DNA from: Sinotaia quadrata
Taxonomy: Eukaryota; Mollusca; Gastropoda; Architaenioglossa; Viviparidae
Assembly (NCBI GenBank): GCA_028829895.1
Contig: CM054179.1
Span: 34,283,617 to 34,347,616 of the forward strand
Direction: 5' to 3'
DNA: 64,000 nucleotides
The notes below the pieces were generated by a model, which searched no databases, was not told where the DNA came from, and worked only from the letters and a program-made list of their open reading frames with translations. The position numbers and the translations under genes were made by a program. Positions 40,330 through 52,866 of the stretch are shown in pieces (the stretch's first letter is position 1; each line of letters starts with the position of its first letter).

Positions 40330-41690
40330 CTGTCAGGAATTAGTTTGTTATTTTAGATAGCAAACATTCAGTGTAACAGACTATTAATAATCTGTATGAA
40401 TTTTAGAGAGCAAACATTCAATGTATAATACTATTATGAATTTATTTTTCAGATAACAAGCATCCAGTGTAACAGACTATCAGGAATTAGATAGTTTGGT
40501 TTTTTTTAGGTAGCAAGCATTTGGTGTAACAGACTATCAGAATGAATTTGTTTTTTAGATAGCAAACATTGGATGCAAAAGACTACAAGGAATTTGTTCG
40601 TGTTTAAGATAACAAACACTGGGTGTAACAGACTACTAGGAATTTGTTTGCTTTTTAGATATAAACATTGGGTGTAACAGACTACTAGGAATTTGTTTGC
40701 TTTTTAGATACAAACATTGGATGTAACAGACTACTAGGAATTTGTTCATGTTTAGATACAAACATTGGGTGTAACAGACTACTAGGAATTTGTTCATGTT
40801 TAGATACAAACATTGGGTGTAACAGACTACTAGGAATTTGTTTGCTTTTTAGATACAAACATTGGGTGTAACAGACTACTAGGAATTTGTTCATGTTTAG
40901 ATACAAACATTGGGTGTAACAGACTACTAGGAATTTGTTTGCTTTTTAGATACAAACATTGGATGTAACAGACTACTAGGAATTTGTTTGCATTTCAGAT
41001 ACAAACATTGGGTGTAACGAACGCCGACGCACCACGTAAGAAAACCCAATACTATAAACACTATTGATCGACAATCAGTATAACAAAAAGTATATTAGAC
41101 ACACACTATAACACTGAGCATAATTAACAATCAGTATAACAAAAAGTATATTAGACACACAATATAACAAACACTGAGCATAATAAACTACCAGTTGAGC
41201 GAAAGAGTATATTAGACCCACACAATATAAAAAACGCTGAGCATAATAAACATACATTATAACAAACATTCATTATAACAAACATTCATTATAATAAACA
41301 TTCATTATAACAAACATTCAGTGTGACAAGCGTGACAAACGAGTGTAAGAGAACCCAAAATGAGCAAACATTCAAAGTCACAAGCAGTCTATGTAAATAA
41401 CCAGCCTAATAAAACCCAATATAGCAAACATTCAGTATAATAAATACCTAACTAAACTTTCATGGAAACAGACATCAAAATATAATAAACAATCAGTATA
41501 ATAGACACCAGTGTAACATTTACCTAATATAGCAATATATATATATTATTCAGTACAATAAACGCTCAAAATAACAAAAATTAAGCGTAGCAGACATTCA
41601 GCATAACAAAACCAGTATAACAGACACCCGATATAACAAACACTATTCAAAACATATGCCCAAACACACAGCCTAAAAGTATTCTGTATA
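40330..41690. repeat. Minisatellite, 47-49 bp, grading into a shorter degenerate repeat (Antp intron)
   Basis: From 40610 to 41010 the unit GATACAAACATTGGGTGTAA-CAGACTACTAGGAATTTGTT repeats almost perfectly about 8 times with two tail types (TTGCTTTTTA and TCATGTTTA). Left (40340-40610) and right (41050-41690) flanks share the core AACAAACATTCAGTATAACA at irregular spacing. Confidence 0.88.
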
Positions 41691-42284
41691 GCATGCATTC
41701 ACAAAATAACAGACTGGTATACCAGAGAGCAAGCATTCATTCTCAATACAATTCTCTATGTTTTACTTCAAAATTACAGACGCAGTATGAACACCTAGAG
41801 ATATGCTCAGGGATTGGGGATGGGAAGTTTACTCGAGGAAAGGATGATGCTTGATAAAAATAAAATACAAAAACGCATTATTTTTATTTTAAAAAATAAC
41901 AGTAAAGTTTTAAAATAACACATGCACAAATACGCTTTCTCTCACTTGCATGTTTCGTTATAAAAAAATAATAAAATATAGTAGAGAAATTGGTATATTA
42001 TTAAATGTTACCATATGAGTTACATTTTCTTCTTGTTTAGTTATATAAATGTAATAAACTCTTTTGTGGGTTTAAAAGTAGAGAAAGAGAAAGATTATTT
42101 AACATTTAACGAACACTAAATTTAAAGTTTTGTGGTTTCATAGATGTAGAAACCACAAGTCTTCACAGATAAAATAACAGACAATTTCGCCAAATTCCAC
42201 AAGCTAAATGAATGTCTAACAATTTTCTTTTAAAATCTTTTAAATTTGTTATTATGTTGTATAATTATCTAGCGGAGCAGAGCG

Positions 42285-42715
42285 GAGTTGGACGTTCAGT
42301 ACAAAACAGGACAGGCATAGTAAATGGACGTAACGTACAAACAAGAAGGCATAGTAAATGGACGTAACGTACAAAACAAGACAGGCATAGTAAATGGACG
42401 TATTGTACAAAGCAAGACAGGCATAGTAAATGGACGTAACGTACAAAACAGGGCTGGCATAGTAAATGGACATAATGTACAGAACGTGAAATGTATAGCA
42501 AATGGACGTAACGTACAAAACAGGACATAGTATATGGACGCAACGTACAAACAGGATATGCATAGTACATGGAGGTAACGTACAAAACAGGACTGGCATA
42601 GTAAATGGACGTAACGTACAAAACAGGACTGGCATAGTAAATGGACGTAACGTACAAAGCGGTACGGGCATAGTAAATGGACGTACAGCAGAAATCGTGG
42701 CTGGCATAGTAACTG
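42285..42715. repeat. Minisatellite, 36 bp x about 12 (Antp intron)
   Basis: Unit GGCATAGTAAATGGACGTAA followed by CGTACAAAACAGGACT. A unit length divisible by three keeps several frames open (130-188 aa ORFs on the minus strand); no real gene is implied. Confidence 0.95.
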
Positions 42716-43084
42716 GTGGCTTAAGAGCCTACTGAATAACGAAGTGCTGTCCAATACTTTCAAAACGCGTAATTGTGTGTCTAAATAAATCAAATCTAAA
42801 GTCGGATAATGATAATCGTAAATATGAGACCTTGATGAATTTAATAAAGATTCTACACTCATTTTAATAAATGAACTACTTGAAATGAACTTTTAAATGA
42901 ACTACTTTTGACAAAATATAAGATGCAATAAATGGGAAGCTATGCCCAAATTTTAAAAATTGATAATCTAACTTAAATTATGACATCCGAAGTGAAATAC
43001 GTTCCAGCTATATCTTCTATCAGGAAAATTGTAAACATTTTACTTTATTTTAAATGAGGAAAATAAAGAGGTTTTTTTTTTTTC

Positions 43085-43480
43085 TGAGTTAAATCTTGGC
43101 TTCCCACCCCCTCTCCGCTCTAACACACTTTCTGTTTTGTCTCTCCGATTTGTGTTCAGTGACTTGAACTAAACGCATTGCTAATCTGTCTGTAGGACAG
43201 CGTAAAACGGCTGTAAAAAGCGTATTACTGTAAAGGACGTGAAAGCTGCTGCCTTCAGCCCGTGCGGTCTGGTTGTGCGTCCCCTTGCTAAGAGCTGCTC
43301 CCGAGAACAAAGAGCAGCCATAACCGCGCAAACCCCTAGATGAGGGTCAAAGGCAGCAATAAATGTGTCGGCACTGATACAGTCTTAGTGACTTGACAGG
43401 CGCGCTACCTCAGTGATCTCCGTCTACAGACACGTAGATGAAGAATTGTCTGGACACACTTGACCGAAGCTGACAGGGAG
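43085..43480. promoter_or_regulatory. GC-richer island in the Antp intron, about 2 kb downstream of exon 1
   Basis: Non-repetitive, mixed-composition sequence between an AT-rich stretch and a 36-bp minisatellite. Contains GGGTCAAAGG (43344-43353, nuclear-receptor-like), CAATAAA (43358-43364), TTGACAGG (43393-43400, Meis/Hth core) and two close CTGTAAAA/ACTGTAAAG motifs near 43210-43233. The 80-aa minus-strand ORF at 43089-43331 has no recognisable domain and is treated as chance. Candidate cis-regulatory element. Confidence 0.35.
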
Positions 43481-43759
43481 TGAGCAGGAGAGGTGAGAGA
43501 TGTGCATTTAAAAAAAAACAAACTATGGGATGATGTAGAAAGAGTGTGGGATCAGTCCGATTGGATAATTCTGTTGGAGGAAGATATTTATTTGTCTTGT
43601 TATGTTTGAGAAAGAGTTTAATAGTTTGCTCAAACAGAAATATTTTGAAGTATATTGTCGTTTCTAGAGTAAATACAGTAAACAGATACTCAGGGAGTTA
43701 CCGTGATTTGTTTAGTCGTGTTTTGTACTATGTATTAGATAAATATGAAATGAATGTAT

Positions 43760-44690
43760 AATAATACACTGTGATGTTGTGTGCACTATGATATATGCTG
43801 AGCTAGTAGTGAGGTGTGCTTTGTGATCTAGAGTTTGAGATGAATTATTATTATTATTTTGCAGTGTGATCTGTACTGAGAAGTGTACAGTGATGAGTAG
43901 TGGTTTGTACTGAGACATGCAGAGCTGTGTACTGAGATGTTCTATCGTGTTCAATGTGATGCAAACTGAGACTGGCACTGTAGTAGGCCTATTGCTGTAG
44001 GTATATGTTACCGTGATATGCAGTTACTAGGCATACTATGATGTATATTGCCACGTGCCGAAAGATGTACTCTATGATGTTTACTGGGAAATACAGACAT
44101 CTGTGTCTGCATGCGCACTGTGATGGTTTCTGTCATGTGTAGTGTGATTTGCACTGTTGTGGTTTATTGAGATGTGTAGTTTGATGTCCACAAAGGTGGT
44201 TAATTTCATGGGTAGAGTAATTTGTACTGTGGTTACTGTTGCAAAATTTACCTTGATGGTTATTGCCACGAGTACTGTGATTTCTTCTATGATGGTTATT
44301 GCCACGAGTACTGTGATTTCTTCTATGATGGTTATTGCCACATATGCCGTGATTTGCACTAAGATGGTTATTGCCTTGTGTACTGTGATTTGCACTGTTT
44401 ATTATGGTTATTGCCATGTGTACTTTGATTTGTAATATGATGTTATTGCCTCGGGAATGTGATTTGCACTGATAGTTATTGCCTTGTGTACTCTGATTTG
44501 CACTATGATGGTTATTGCCTTGTCTACTTTGCTTTGCACTATGATGTTATTGCCTTGTGTACTGTGATTTGCACTCATGGTTATTGCCTTGTGTAATGTG
44601 ATGTGCACTATGATGATTATTGCCTTGTGTAATGTGAATTGCACTATGAAGTTTATTGCCTCGTGCAGTGTAGTTTGCATTAAAATGTGT
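43760..44690. repeat. Minisatellite, 36 bp x about 14, with degenerate left part (Antp intron)
   Basis: Unit TACTGTGATTTGCACTATGA followed by TGGTTATTGCCTTGTG from about 44200. Left part (43760-44150) has the same ACTGTGAT and TGCACTATGAT words but eroded periodicity. Confidence 0.88.
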
Positions 44691-44934
44691 ACTTAACTTT
44701 ATATAATGTGTATCTGGATACGCTCTGTAATACGTTGTGTAACATATACTGAGATGGGTCGTAACATGTGTATCTAGATACGTACTCTATTATCGTGGAA
44801 ATAAGGTTCATACTCTGATATTTGCACGACACATCCAAACAATGCACGTTCTTCCAGTTATATAATACATACATTCTCTGACAACATTTTATGTAAGATA
44901 GATGACAAGTATGAATCATATAACTGTCTCTTCG

Positions 44935-45200
44935 TTGAATGTTCTACTATACATGACATATTATTACTGTATTGCGTTGGATGTTCTACTATACATGACA
45001 CAAATTATTACTGTATTGCGTTGAATGTTCTAATCTACATGACACAAATTATTACTGTATTGCGTTGAATATTCTACTATACATGAAACATATTATTACT
45101 GTATTGCGTTGAATGTTCTACTATACATGACACAAATTATTACTGTATTGTGTTGAATGTTCTACTTATACATGACACAAAGTATTACTGTATTCGTTGA
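44935..45200. repeat. Minisatellite, 44 bp x 6 (Antp intron)
   Basis: Unit GTTGAATGTTCTACTATACA followed by TGACACAAATTATTACTGTA; ends about 265 bp from the exon 1 splice donor. Confidence 0.93.
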
Positions 45201-45466
45201 TATAATTTACTTGCGTAAATACCTTTGCGTAAATTGCGTGTTTTAATTCGTTATAAATTGTTCACTTTTGTTACAGCAAGTTTCATATAAACAAAGTTAT
45301 ATGTTTCTGTAAATCGATATAATGTTGCATGGAATGCAATTAGCTGTAACCGCTGAACTAATAAAAAGTAGACTAAAGTAACCAGTATTTCTTTTAACAT
45401 TGTGAATGACAGATTTATAATTGTAACAAAAAAATCAGAAGAAGAATGACTTCAGAAACTGCTTAC

Positions 45467-46529
45467 CATACTGACTCCTCATCCAAGGATAAATTGGGGC
45501 CTGCGCAGAGCTGCCTTCCTCGTTTCCTCCTGACAAGTTGTCTTCCTTGTTCTCACAGTCACCCTCAATATCCGTATCTCCCTCCCCCACATCCGCCCTG
45601 ATCCCCGGACAGTCTGCAGGTCTTGGGTGACCAGTAATTGGAGTGGGGATCGGGGTGCCAGGCTGGGAAACGTCGCTAAGGCTGTCTCCGTTCTCGTATT
45701 TACGAGTCCCGTTGCCACGTGAACAGCCCGTAAATCTCACAGCGCCGGCAGCCAGTGGCTCTTTACTTCCAGAGTTGTCTGCGCTTGCTGTTTGTGTGTG
45801 TGTTACGTTAAGGAGTCGATGTGGATGCTGATGTCCGAGAAGTTCATGTTTTTGTTGTGGTGGGGATTGCTGTTGGCGAAGCGAATGGTGGCTATTTATG
45901 TTGGAAGAAGGGGCCGATGAGAAAGGGGTACAACTAGTTTGAGTGTTGGTATGGTTGATGATGCTGTTGGCAGACGCAACCACACGGCACGAATGCTGTG
46001 ACATTGTAATGAGGCTGACGCCAGAGGTGCTCTCAGGGGTGGGGGGTAAAGACAACTTTGTGCTCTTCACTGACGGAGGGCGAAAATAGTCCGTACCAAG
46101 GTGGGGGCTGTGCTGGTTATGTGAGGGATCAGACGCCATAGCAGAACAAGACGAAACGGGTCCGACGTCAAGGCGGTCATATGATGGGAAGCTAGGGTAC
46201 AGATGCTGTGTTCCTCCACCATCTCCATCGCACCTTTGCCCACCACCTTGCATATAGCTGTTGTAGTTGTTGTGGTAGTGTTGCAGATGTCTGACAGATG
46301 TTAAATAACCACCATCCCTTTGTCCACTACTTACATCAGTACCGTGTGTAAGACTTCCTCCCTGGGGCGAGTGGTGCCCGAGGGTGTGTGGGGAAAGCGA
46401 CAGTTGCCCACCACCACTACAAGAGACGAGAGTACCAACCGTTTCGAGCTGGGTGGAGTAAGGGTGCGTGCGTGGGTAGGCCGCTCCGGAGAGGTAGGCA
46501 CTCATACTTGTGTCCATGCCACCCAACAT
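45467..46529 (-). CDS. Antp: Antennapedia-class Hox protein, exon 1 (N-terminal region and hexapeptide)
   Basis: Codes residues 1-354 plus the first base of codon 355 of a predicted 436-aa homeodomain transcription factor, which would act in the nucleus in axial patterning. Start: the ATG at 46529-46527 is the first after an in-frame TGA four codons before it, and has A at -3; a second Met at residue 5 (46517) has a G at -3 and +4 and could also be used. Visible features: a degenerate N-terminal Hox-like motif (SAYL, residues 10-13); a Tyr/His/Asn-rich stretch (82-93); YPSFPSYDRLDV (111-122), resembling the Antp-type PRFPPYDRL motif; Ser/Gln/His-rich low complexity (about 190-245); a Thr-Pro cluster (291-297); an acidic stretch (313-330); and the PBC-binding hexapeptide IYPWM (346-350) followed by RSQY. 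The open frame runs ten more codons, but the exon should end at 45467, where TATG meets GTAAGC, a consensus donor. The resulting phase 1 matches exon 2 exactly. Any 5' non-coding exon was not identified. Confidence 0.93.
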
Positions 46530-46699
46530 TATTCAGGTTTGGCAGGCTGGCAGCTAAGTTAGTTTTGGCAAAATGTGCTCACTGTCTTTGATTGCTTGAC
46601 TGGCTACTTTGGTGTATTTGAATTATTCAAGATTTCATTAATATATTCCTTCTTTTGATCTCGTAAAAGGTCAAATGTGCAAGTAATTTGTTTCTGATA
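46530..46699 (-). other. Immediate upstream region of Antp exon 1 (likely 5' UTR or proximal promoter)
   Basis: Minus-strand sequence before the ATG has an in-frame TGA. I see no convincing TATA box or initiator; a possible acceptor-like CTTAG lies at about 46556. Whether this is 5' UTR or the end of an upstream intron is unresolved. Confidence 0.35.
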
Positions 46700-46965
46700 A
46701 CAGTCACTCCTCATTAGATTAGACTATTTCTTTAAACATTATTGAAGTGTTCTGATTATAGCTTCTGTACATTAGATAGTAAATTCTTTAAAATTACTGT
46801 AATGTTCTGATTACAGTTTTTGTATATTAGTATACTTCTTTAAACATTATTGTAGTATTCTGTTTATAGTTTCTTTAGGTTGTGTTATTACATTTCTCTA
46901 AACATTATTTTAGTTTTCTTATTAAAATTTCTCTACATTAGGTTATATTTCTCTGAACTTTATAA
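46700..46965. repeat. Degenerate minisatellite upstream of Antp exon 1, about 50-60 bp
   Basis: TAAACATTATTGTAGTGTTC and TGATTATAGTTTCTGTACAT recur about five times. Confidence 0.7.
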
Positions 46966-47227
46966 TAATTTTCTTTTTCCTTTTACTCAGTACTCTTTTA
47001 TTACGAATAGTTTCTTTCTGGTACAGTTTAAAAAAAAAACAACTTATTATTATATTTGTCTAAGCATTATTTATTTTTTAAAAATAATGCTAATTGATCA
47101 GGACAGGTAACACATTATTTTAAAGACATGAAATTATTTAGATGTGACTACTAGTTGTCACCAAGATTCGTATTTTTATTTCGTAGATCAGACGTGTAAT
47201 AAAAAAAACCCAGGCATTGTCAGAATA

Positions 47228-47375
47228 TGTATGTATAGCACTCCCAATACTGTACTATATCACCTTAGAAGTTTTGTGGTCATGTCCATACAAAGAACTA
47301 TGTATGTATAGCACTCCCAATACTGTACTATATCACCTTAGAAGTTTTGTGGTCATGTCCATACAAAGAACTATC
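47228..47375. repeat. Perfect tandem duplication, 73 bp x 2
   Basis: GTATGTATAGCACTCCCAAT to ATGTCCATACAAAGAACTA occurs twice with no visible change; the period is 73 bp (GCACTCCC at 47238 and 47311). Confidence 0.95.
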
Positions 47376-47939
47376 TCGTCTTAGCAATACTATCAATTCA
47401 TCTTTCTCTTCCTATACCGTTCTATATATCAAACCTTGCTGTTAATTGATTCATTTTGTTGTGCTGTACTGTAAATTACGTAGTCTTAACACTTCTGAAC
47501 ACTATACCTGTCTTTTAGCAAGTATTATAAGATAAAGTATATGTTACTTCTGCATTTGCATTAATAGGTGTGATTACAGGGGTGGGGGAGAGTGTTTGGA
47601 TATTTCAGCATGAATGAAAGTGATTGCAATCTGTTCTTCAGCACGACTCTGCTATGTTTGGGTAACATTACTCTTCTACAGTAACAACTATCGATTTTTA
47701 AACAGATGTAATATTCCCAGAAGGAACGTTTATCTATATTGAAATAGCTGCAGTATTCTTTGGAATAATTCTTGTTTGCAATTATCTAATGTGTAAATAA
47801 TATTTTTTGTCTATACCATCTAAATATTGGAACAATATTTTCGTCTTCACTTAAATAAGAGTTCTAATAATATTTGTCAGTATTTAGCTGACTACTGAAA
47901 TGTCAAATGTTATATTTAACTGCTGGAATAACACTTGCT

Positions 47940-48240
47940 AGATAGAAACAGCAATTGTATGTATATTCTGGAATAATACTTGTCTGTACGTTAACTACAT
48001 TTGTCTAGTTTTCTGACCTCAAATAATATTTATATACACATAATCCTACTTATCTAGTTCTCTGTCCTGGAATAATATTGTTTACACATCAATTCCACTT
48101 GTCTAGTTCTTTGTCCTGGAATAATATTTGTTTACCCATCAATTCCACTTGTCTAGTTCTTTGTCCTGGAATAATACATGTTTACACATCAGTTACATTT
48201 GTCCAGTTCTTTGTCCTGGAAATGTATTTGTCTAGTTGTA
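47940..48240. repeat. Minisatellite, about 50 bp x 5
   Basis: Core TTTACACATCAATTCCACTT followed by GTCTAGTTCTTTGTCCTGGA; best preserved at 48070-48220. Confidence 0.88.
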
Positions 48241-49575
48241 ATGCTCGTCAGTACTCCAAGCTGAATACTTGAGTACATGTGGCCTATCATTTGTAAATAG
48301 GTTCGATTCTTTTCAGTTTATTGGTCTTTTGTAACTTTTCATCCAATAAGTCGTACAGAGAGTTCCATTTAGCAAACCAATTTGAATCAGAGTCAAGAAC
48401 TAGTTTATTTACTTTGTTCAGTCTACTGAATTCCTGTCTCCTTCAAAAATGGCCAAACTCTATTAAGTTTCTTTCAGTTTCTCAACAACAAAAAAGTAAT
48501 TAGCACATAGCTGGAAGGGCCGCTCCATGTCAGCTGGCATCTGCAACATGTATGTGTCATGTTATGTAATAGTGGGTCTGAACAGAAATGACATTTACCT
48601 TTTCTCAACGAAAAAAAAAAGAAGCTATTTAAAGTATTTAAAGCGTGAAAATAATTCCATATGTAAATTCTTTCTGTCCCCGTCTGTCTCTGTCTCTCAC
48701 TCACTCGCACACACACACACGCACACAAGTCGATTCCTTAAAATATACTCAAACAAAAATTGATGAATATTTATCTGTACAATGTACCTACTGGAAGTGT
48801 TCGATAACACTGCTTCACATTGCTAATTGATTACAAAGAATCACACACGTCACGAGAATAGTGACTGCCAGGAAAGCAAAACGCGTTCAGTGCATTTAAC
48901 ACGCAGTTGCAACTAAAATGACTAAAACGACGCAGAGGAATAAATCAGGTAGTGTGTTTTTGCTTTGTTTTTATTTCAGACACAACTAAACATAACGCAA
49001 ATCTTTCCATGAACAATTAACCAACATTGTCATTTAAACAAAAACGCGTCTGTCTAAACTATACACACTGAATGAAAACATTACAATCACACTATCAAGC
49101 CGAATGTTTAAGTTTGAGAGAGTACAGCAAGCCCATCAACTTCATAACTACCAATGGTAATATTTGTGGTGCTAAGAGTGTCACTCTATGTTATTATTAA
49201 AACTTTTATATAATTACAATTATATGTCAGTACAATAAGCATAACAACTGTAAAATAAATATAATATGTGAAATAATTACACGTACAACAAATATAAAAA
49301 GAATATTTCTTAAACCAAAAAAGCAACAAAAAAAAAATTAAAGTTATCAAATGAAAATTTGACATAATAACTGTAAAATGAAATGAAAATATTTCTGAAG
49401 AAAACTAATAAAACACGTAAAATAATTTTTATAAGAAAAATAATTACATGTTAATTATTTATGACGAAATAAAATAACTACGCTATATCTAAACTTTTAA
49501 TTTAATTGGCATCAAGAGTTTTACATACATACACATATATTATGCAAAATAATAATTAAAAATGTGTAAGAGGAA
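48240..49575. other. AT-rich non-coding, nothing recognised
   Basis: Very A-rich at 49190-49560. ORFs of 60-84 aa overlap low-complexity CA/CT tracts. Confidence 0.5.
48690..48727. repeat. Short (TCTG/CA)n tract
   Basis: CTCACTCACTCG then CACACACACACACGCACACA. Confidence 0.8.
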
Positions 49576-49690
49576 ATCTATCTATCTATCGATCGATCGA
49601 TCAATCTATCTACCTGTCTGTCTGTCTGTCTGTTCATCCGTATATCCATCCATCCATCCATCCATCTATCCATCTATCTATCTATCTATA
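49576..49690. repeat. Compound (CTAT)/(GATC)/(TGTC)/(ATCC) microsatellite
   Basis: Successive runs of CTAT, CGAT, TGTC and ATCC units, all one-base variants of one tetranucleotide. Confidence 0.93.
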
Positions 49691-50029
49691 TATGCATAAT
49701 ATTTAAGACATAGTTTTAATGACAAGAAGAAATCATTTAGTTTTAGTGACACTCAGGATTATGAGATGAATTTAGTTTCGGGTACATGTACACTCTTTAT
49801 TCATGAAATCAATTATTTCAGCAACACTCTAGGTCCTTGAAATGAATTCCTTTAAATACCCTGCAAGACTGATAGTAAAAGTTATTACATATTCTTATAC
49901 ACTGTGCACATTATTTAGTTATTACATATTATTATGCACTGTGCACATTAGTTATCACAGTAAATGACTTGCCTGTCTGCCACTTGAATTAATGTACACA
50001 CCAGTGTAATTTTTTCACACCACAGCAAA

Positions 50030-51070
50030 AATGTAATGAAACCACTCATACCACAGCGAACTGTAGTGTTGTCACGCATACCATAGCGAACTGTAGTGTT
50101 CTCACGCATACCATAGCGAACTGTAGTGTTGTCACGCATACCATAGCGAACTGTAGTGTTGTCACGCATACCATAGCGAACTGTAGTGTTCTCACGCATA
50201 CCATAGCGAACTGTAGTGTTCTCACGCATACCATAGCGAACTGTAGTGTTCCCACGCGTACCATATCAGGACATATTGTTACCTCCCATACCACAGCAGA
50301 ACTTAGTGTTACCTCCCATACCACAGCAGAACTTAGTGTTACCTCCCATACCAGAACAGAACTTAATGTTACCTCCCATACCACAGCAGAACTTAATGTT
50401 ACCTCCCATATCACAGCAGAACTTAGTGTTACCTCCCATACCACAACAGAACTTCGTGTTACCTCCCATACCACAGCAGAACTTAGTGTTACCTCCCATA
50501 CCACAGTAGAACTTGTGTTACCTCCCGAAGAAAATAACCTCATACGTGTACAGCAGAATTTAATGTAACACACTCGCAAAATTTAATATTGCCTCTCACT
50601 CAAAATATATTTTAGTGTACTCTTGCACATCATAGTATAATTTAGTGTTAACTCACAAATACAGAATAATTTAGTATTAACTCACAAATACAGAATAATT
50701 TAGTATTAACTCACAAATACAGAATAATTTAGTATTAACTCACAAATACAGAATAATTTAGTATTAACTCCCATACACAGCATAATTTAATGTTATCTCC
50801 CACACTTCACCAGAATGTTCTGTAACTATCCACTAAGAGCATAATTTAGTGTACCTCCTACACTACAGAAGAATGTATTGTTTCCTCCCAGAGCAGAGCA
50901 GAATTTAGAGTTATCTCTCACAGTTCAGCAAACAGCAGTGTTACCTCACACATCGCAGAAGTTTGTGTTATCTCTGTCTGTACAGAAGAAAATAGTCTTA
51001 ACTCGCAAATGACAGCAGAAATTATTTCTTCGCACACTGTAGAAAAGTTTAGTGTTACCTCCCACACAAC
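50030..51070. repeat. Minisatellite of 29-30 bp with three homogenised sub-blocks
   Basis: Block A (50030-50260): ACCATAGCGAACTGTAGTGT plus TCTCACGCAT, about 7 copies. Block B (50270-50520): ACCACAGCAGAACTTAGTGT plus TACCTCCCAT, about 8 copies. Block C (50640-50770): 29-bp unit ACAGAATAATTTAGTATTAA plus CTCACAAAT, about 4 copies. 50770-51070 is a decayed mix. All share the same skeleton, so they are one family. ORFs of 77-177 aa across it are spurious. Confidence 0.93.
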
Positions 51071-51469
51071 GGTAACATATAAAATTCGCTACCATAATAT
51101 TTAAATCCGTAACACTATTAAAAATGAAAATGTGTACCTTATTGAAATCAATTAAATGAATATACTGTTTCCAATGAGTGTATTTTTCCATACAGATAAT
51201 TAGACTTCATACAGAATTTTGCACCAAGTTTATCCATCGATACATTTTTTCTTTCCGTTTTTGAGCACGGTATATGTTTTGTAAACCAGTTTATTTAATA
51301 GATATACGCATTTGCTTTTAGATTAATATTTCGGAAAACGGACTTATTGACCTGGTGATGAAATGTTTTCCTTTTATCGTTGTAATTAATGTTTGACTAA
51401 CAACGATGGTACAAAGCAATGACTTATTATTCTAAATAATAAACGCTTCACTCTACCCTTTAACTTGGA

Positions 51470-52110
51470 ACAGTTTAAGGTTTCTCGTAAAGAGTTCCCT
51501 AATTTTAGAGCCGCCATATCATTTCAATTGTTGACACAACAGGTGTCAAAGGGTTGTGTTGCCATTTAACGCCAATGAAAAAGTCAGTAGCATAAATGTG
51601 AAACCTTTTAGTTAAGCGCTGGATTAAAGCACCATAACTCTTCCTGTGACTTGGGCAAAGATGTCAAGGACGGGAGAGAGTGGGGAGAGACAGACAGACA
51701 AACATGGAGAGGGGAGTGCGATTCACAGTTTAGATATAGAAACTGTTCGCAAATAAAATCGCCGCGGAGAAAAAAAATACAGCACGAAAACACATTAACA
51801 CAGCAGCAAAGTTATTAAAGTTAAAATTTAAAAAAATATAAAATGCAAGCCTGTGAGGTGGCGGTAATAGGACTGGTCTAAGTGCGCTGATATAATGCGG
51901 ACATAAAATTCTGCCAATTACGCGCACAAGACAATACCTCAGCCTATTAAGGCCAGCAATTGCCCTGCACCCCGCCCTGCCATTATTTACAATGGCCATT
52001 TAGACTGGCAGGCTTTTTCTGGCCTTGCTGAAGGGGGCTTTGTCAGAAAATCTCCTAGCCTTCAGCTCTGAGCCACGCGCACGGATATAGCGATCTGTGT
52101 TTGGGGAAGT
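51470..52110. promoter_or_regulatory. GC-richer island about 5 kb upstream of the Antp start
   Basis: Least repetitive stretch upstream of Antp. Contains AATTACGCGC (near 51917), a 5-bp inverted repeat CCATT-atttac-AATGG (51980-51995), CAATTG (near 51958), and GGCAGG/TGTCAG elements between 52005 and 52050. It could be a distal promoter, a 5' non-coding exon or a conserved enhancer. No coding ORF with a recognisable domain is present. Confidence 0.35.
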
Positions 52111-52777
52111 TTCACAACAAACTTTATGTAAATGGAACAATCAGATGAAGCTGTGCCGTGAAACAGACTCTTAGCCTACAGTTTTCATCACGGAAATGTC
52201 ATGTGAATTTTCAGCGATGCAGTTGCTTTGGGAAAAAATTGGCATCCTCTGAGTCTTTGTTCCGGCAAGTAAATCATCTCTCTCTTCCTCTCTCATTCTC
52301 TCCTGTTTTTATTCCTGAAGCTGCTATATATAAAAATACACACGAGTGTGCCAATACGGAATGAAATTCATCAGAAAATAAACTATTCCAATGTCTGCAC
52401 TGTTTGTGAAAGAATGTCACTGTATGTTTCATGCTATATTTACTAATAGTATATCTTTTTCAGTAGTAAAAGTAATAGCTTCATAACATAGTAAACGTTT
52501 ATTTTTCACGAAAGTATTTACATATTCAACAATTTAAATGACAACAAATGCTGGCAATCGCTGTAAATGAAAACTGTGTTTTGCAAGATAACACATGCGA
52601 TAATTGTAATAAAAATATTGTAGATTTGTAGATTAAATGTAGTATTTCCATAAATTGGTTTAGAACCAGTACACAGAATTAATGTACGTTGCATTAGAAA
52701 TATCTTAATACATTTTGAAAAGAAAAAAATCGCTCATTTAGTAGGTGTATATAAAATAAGTCTTTGCGCTAAGGTAA

Positions 52778-52866
<89 letters not shown>

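Noticed and set aside
42252..42862. 130-188 aa minus-strand ORFs rich in Tyr, Cys and Leu
   Set aside because: They are translations of a 36-bp minisatellite whose length is a multiple of three, so several frames on both strands stay open together.
45479..45718. 79-aa minus-strand ORF and plus-strand ORFs (45643-45831, 46320-46591)
   Set aside because: Overlap Antp exon 1 in other frames or on the other strand.
50046..50579. 177-aa ORF with repeated VVWEVTLSSA / FAMVCV
   Set aside because: Product of the 30-bp tandem array; the other frames and the other strand are open too.
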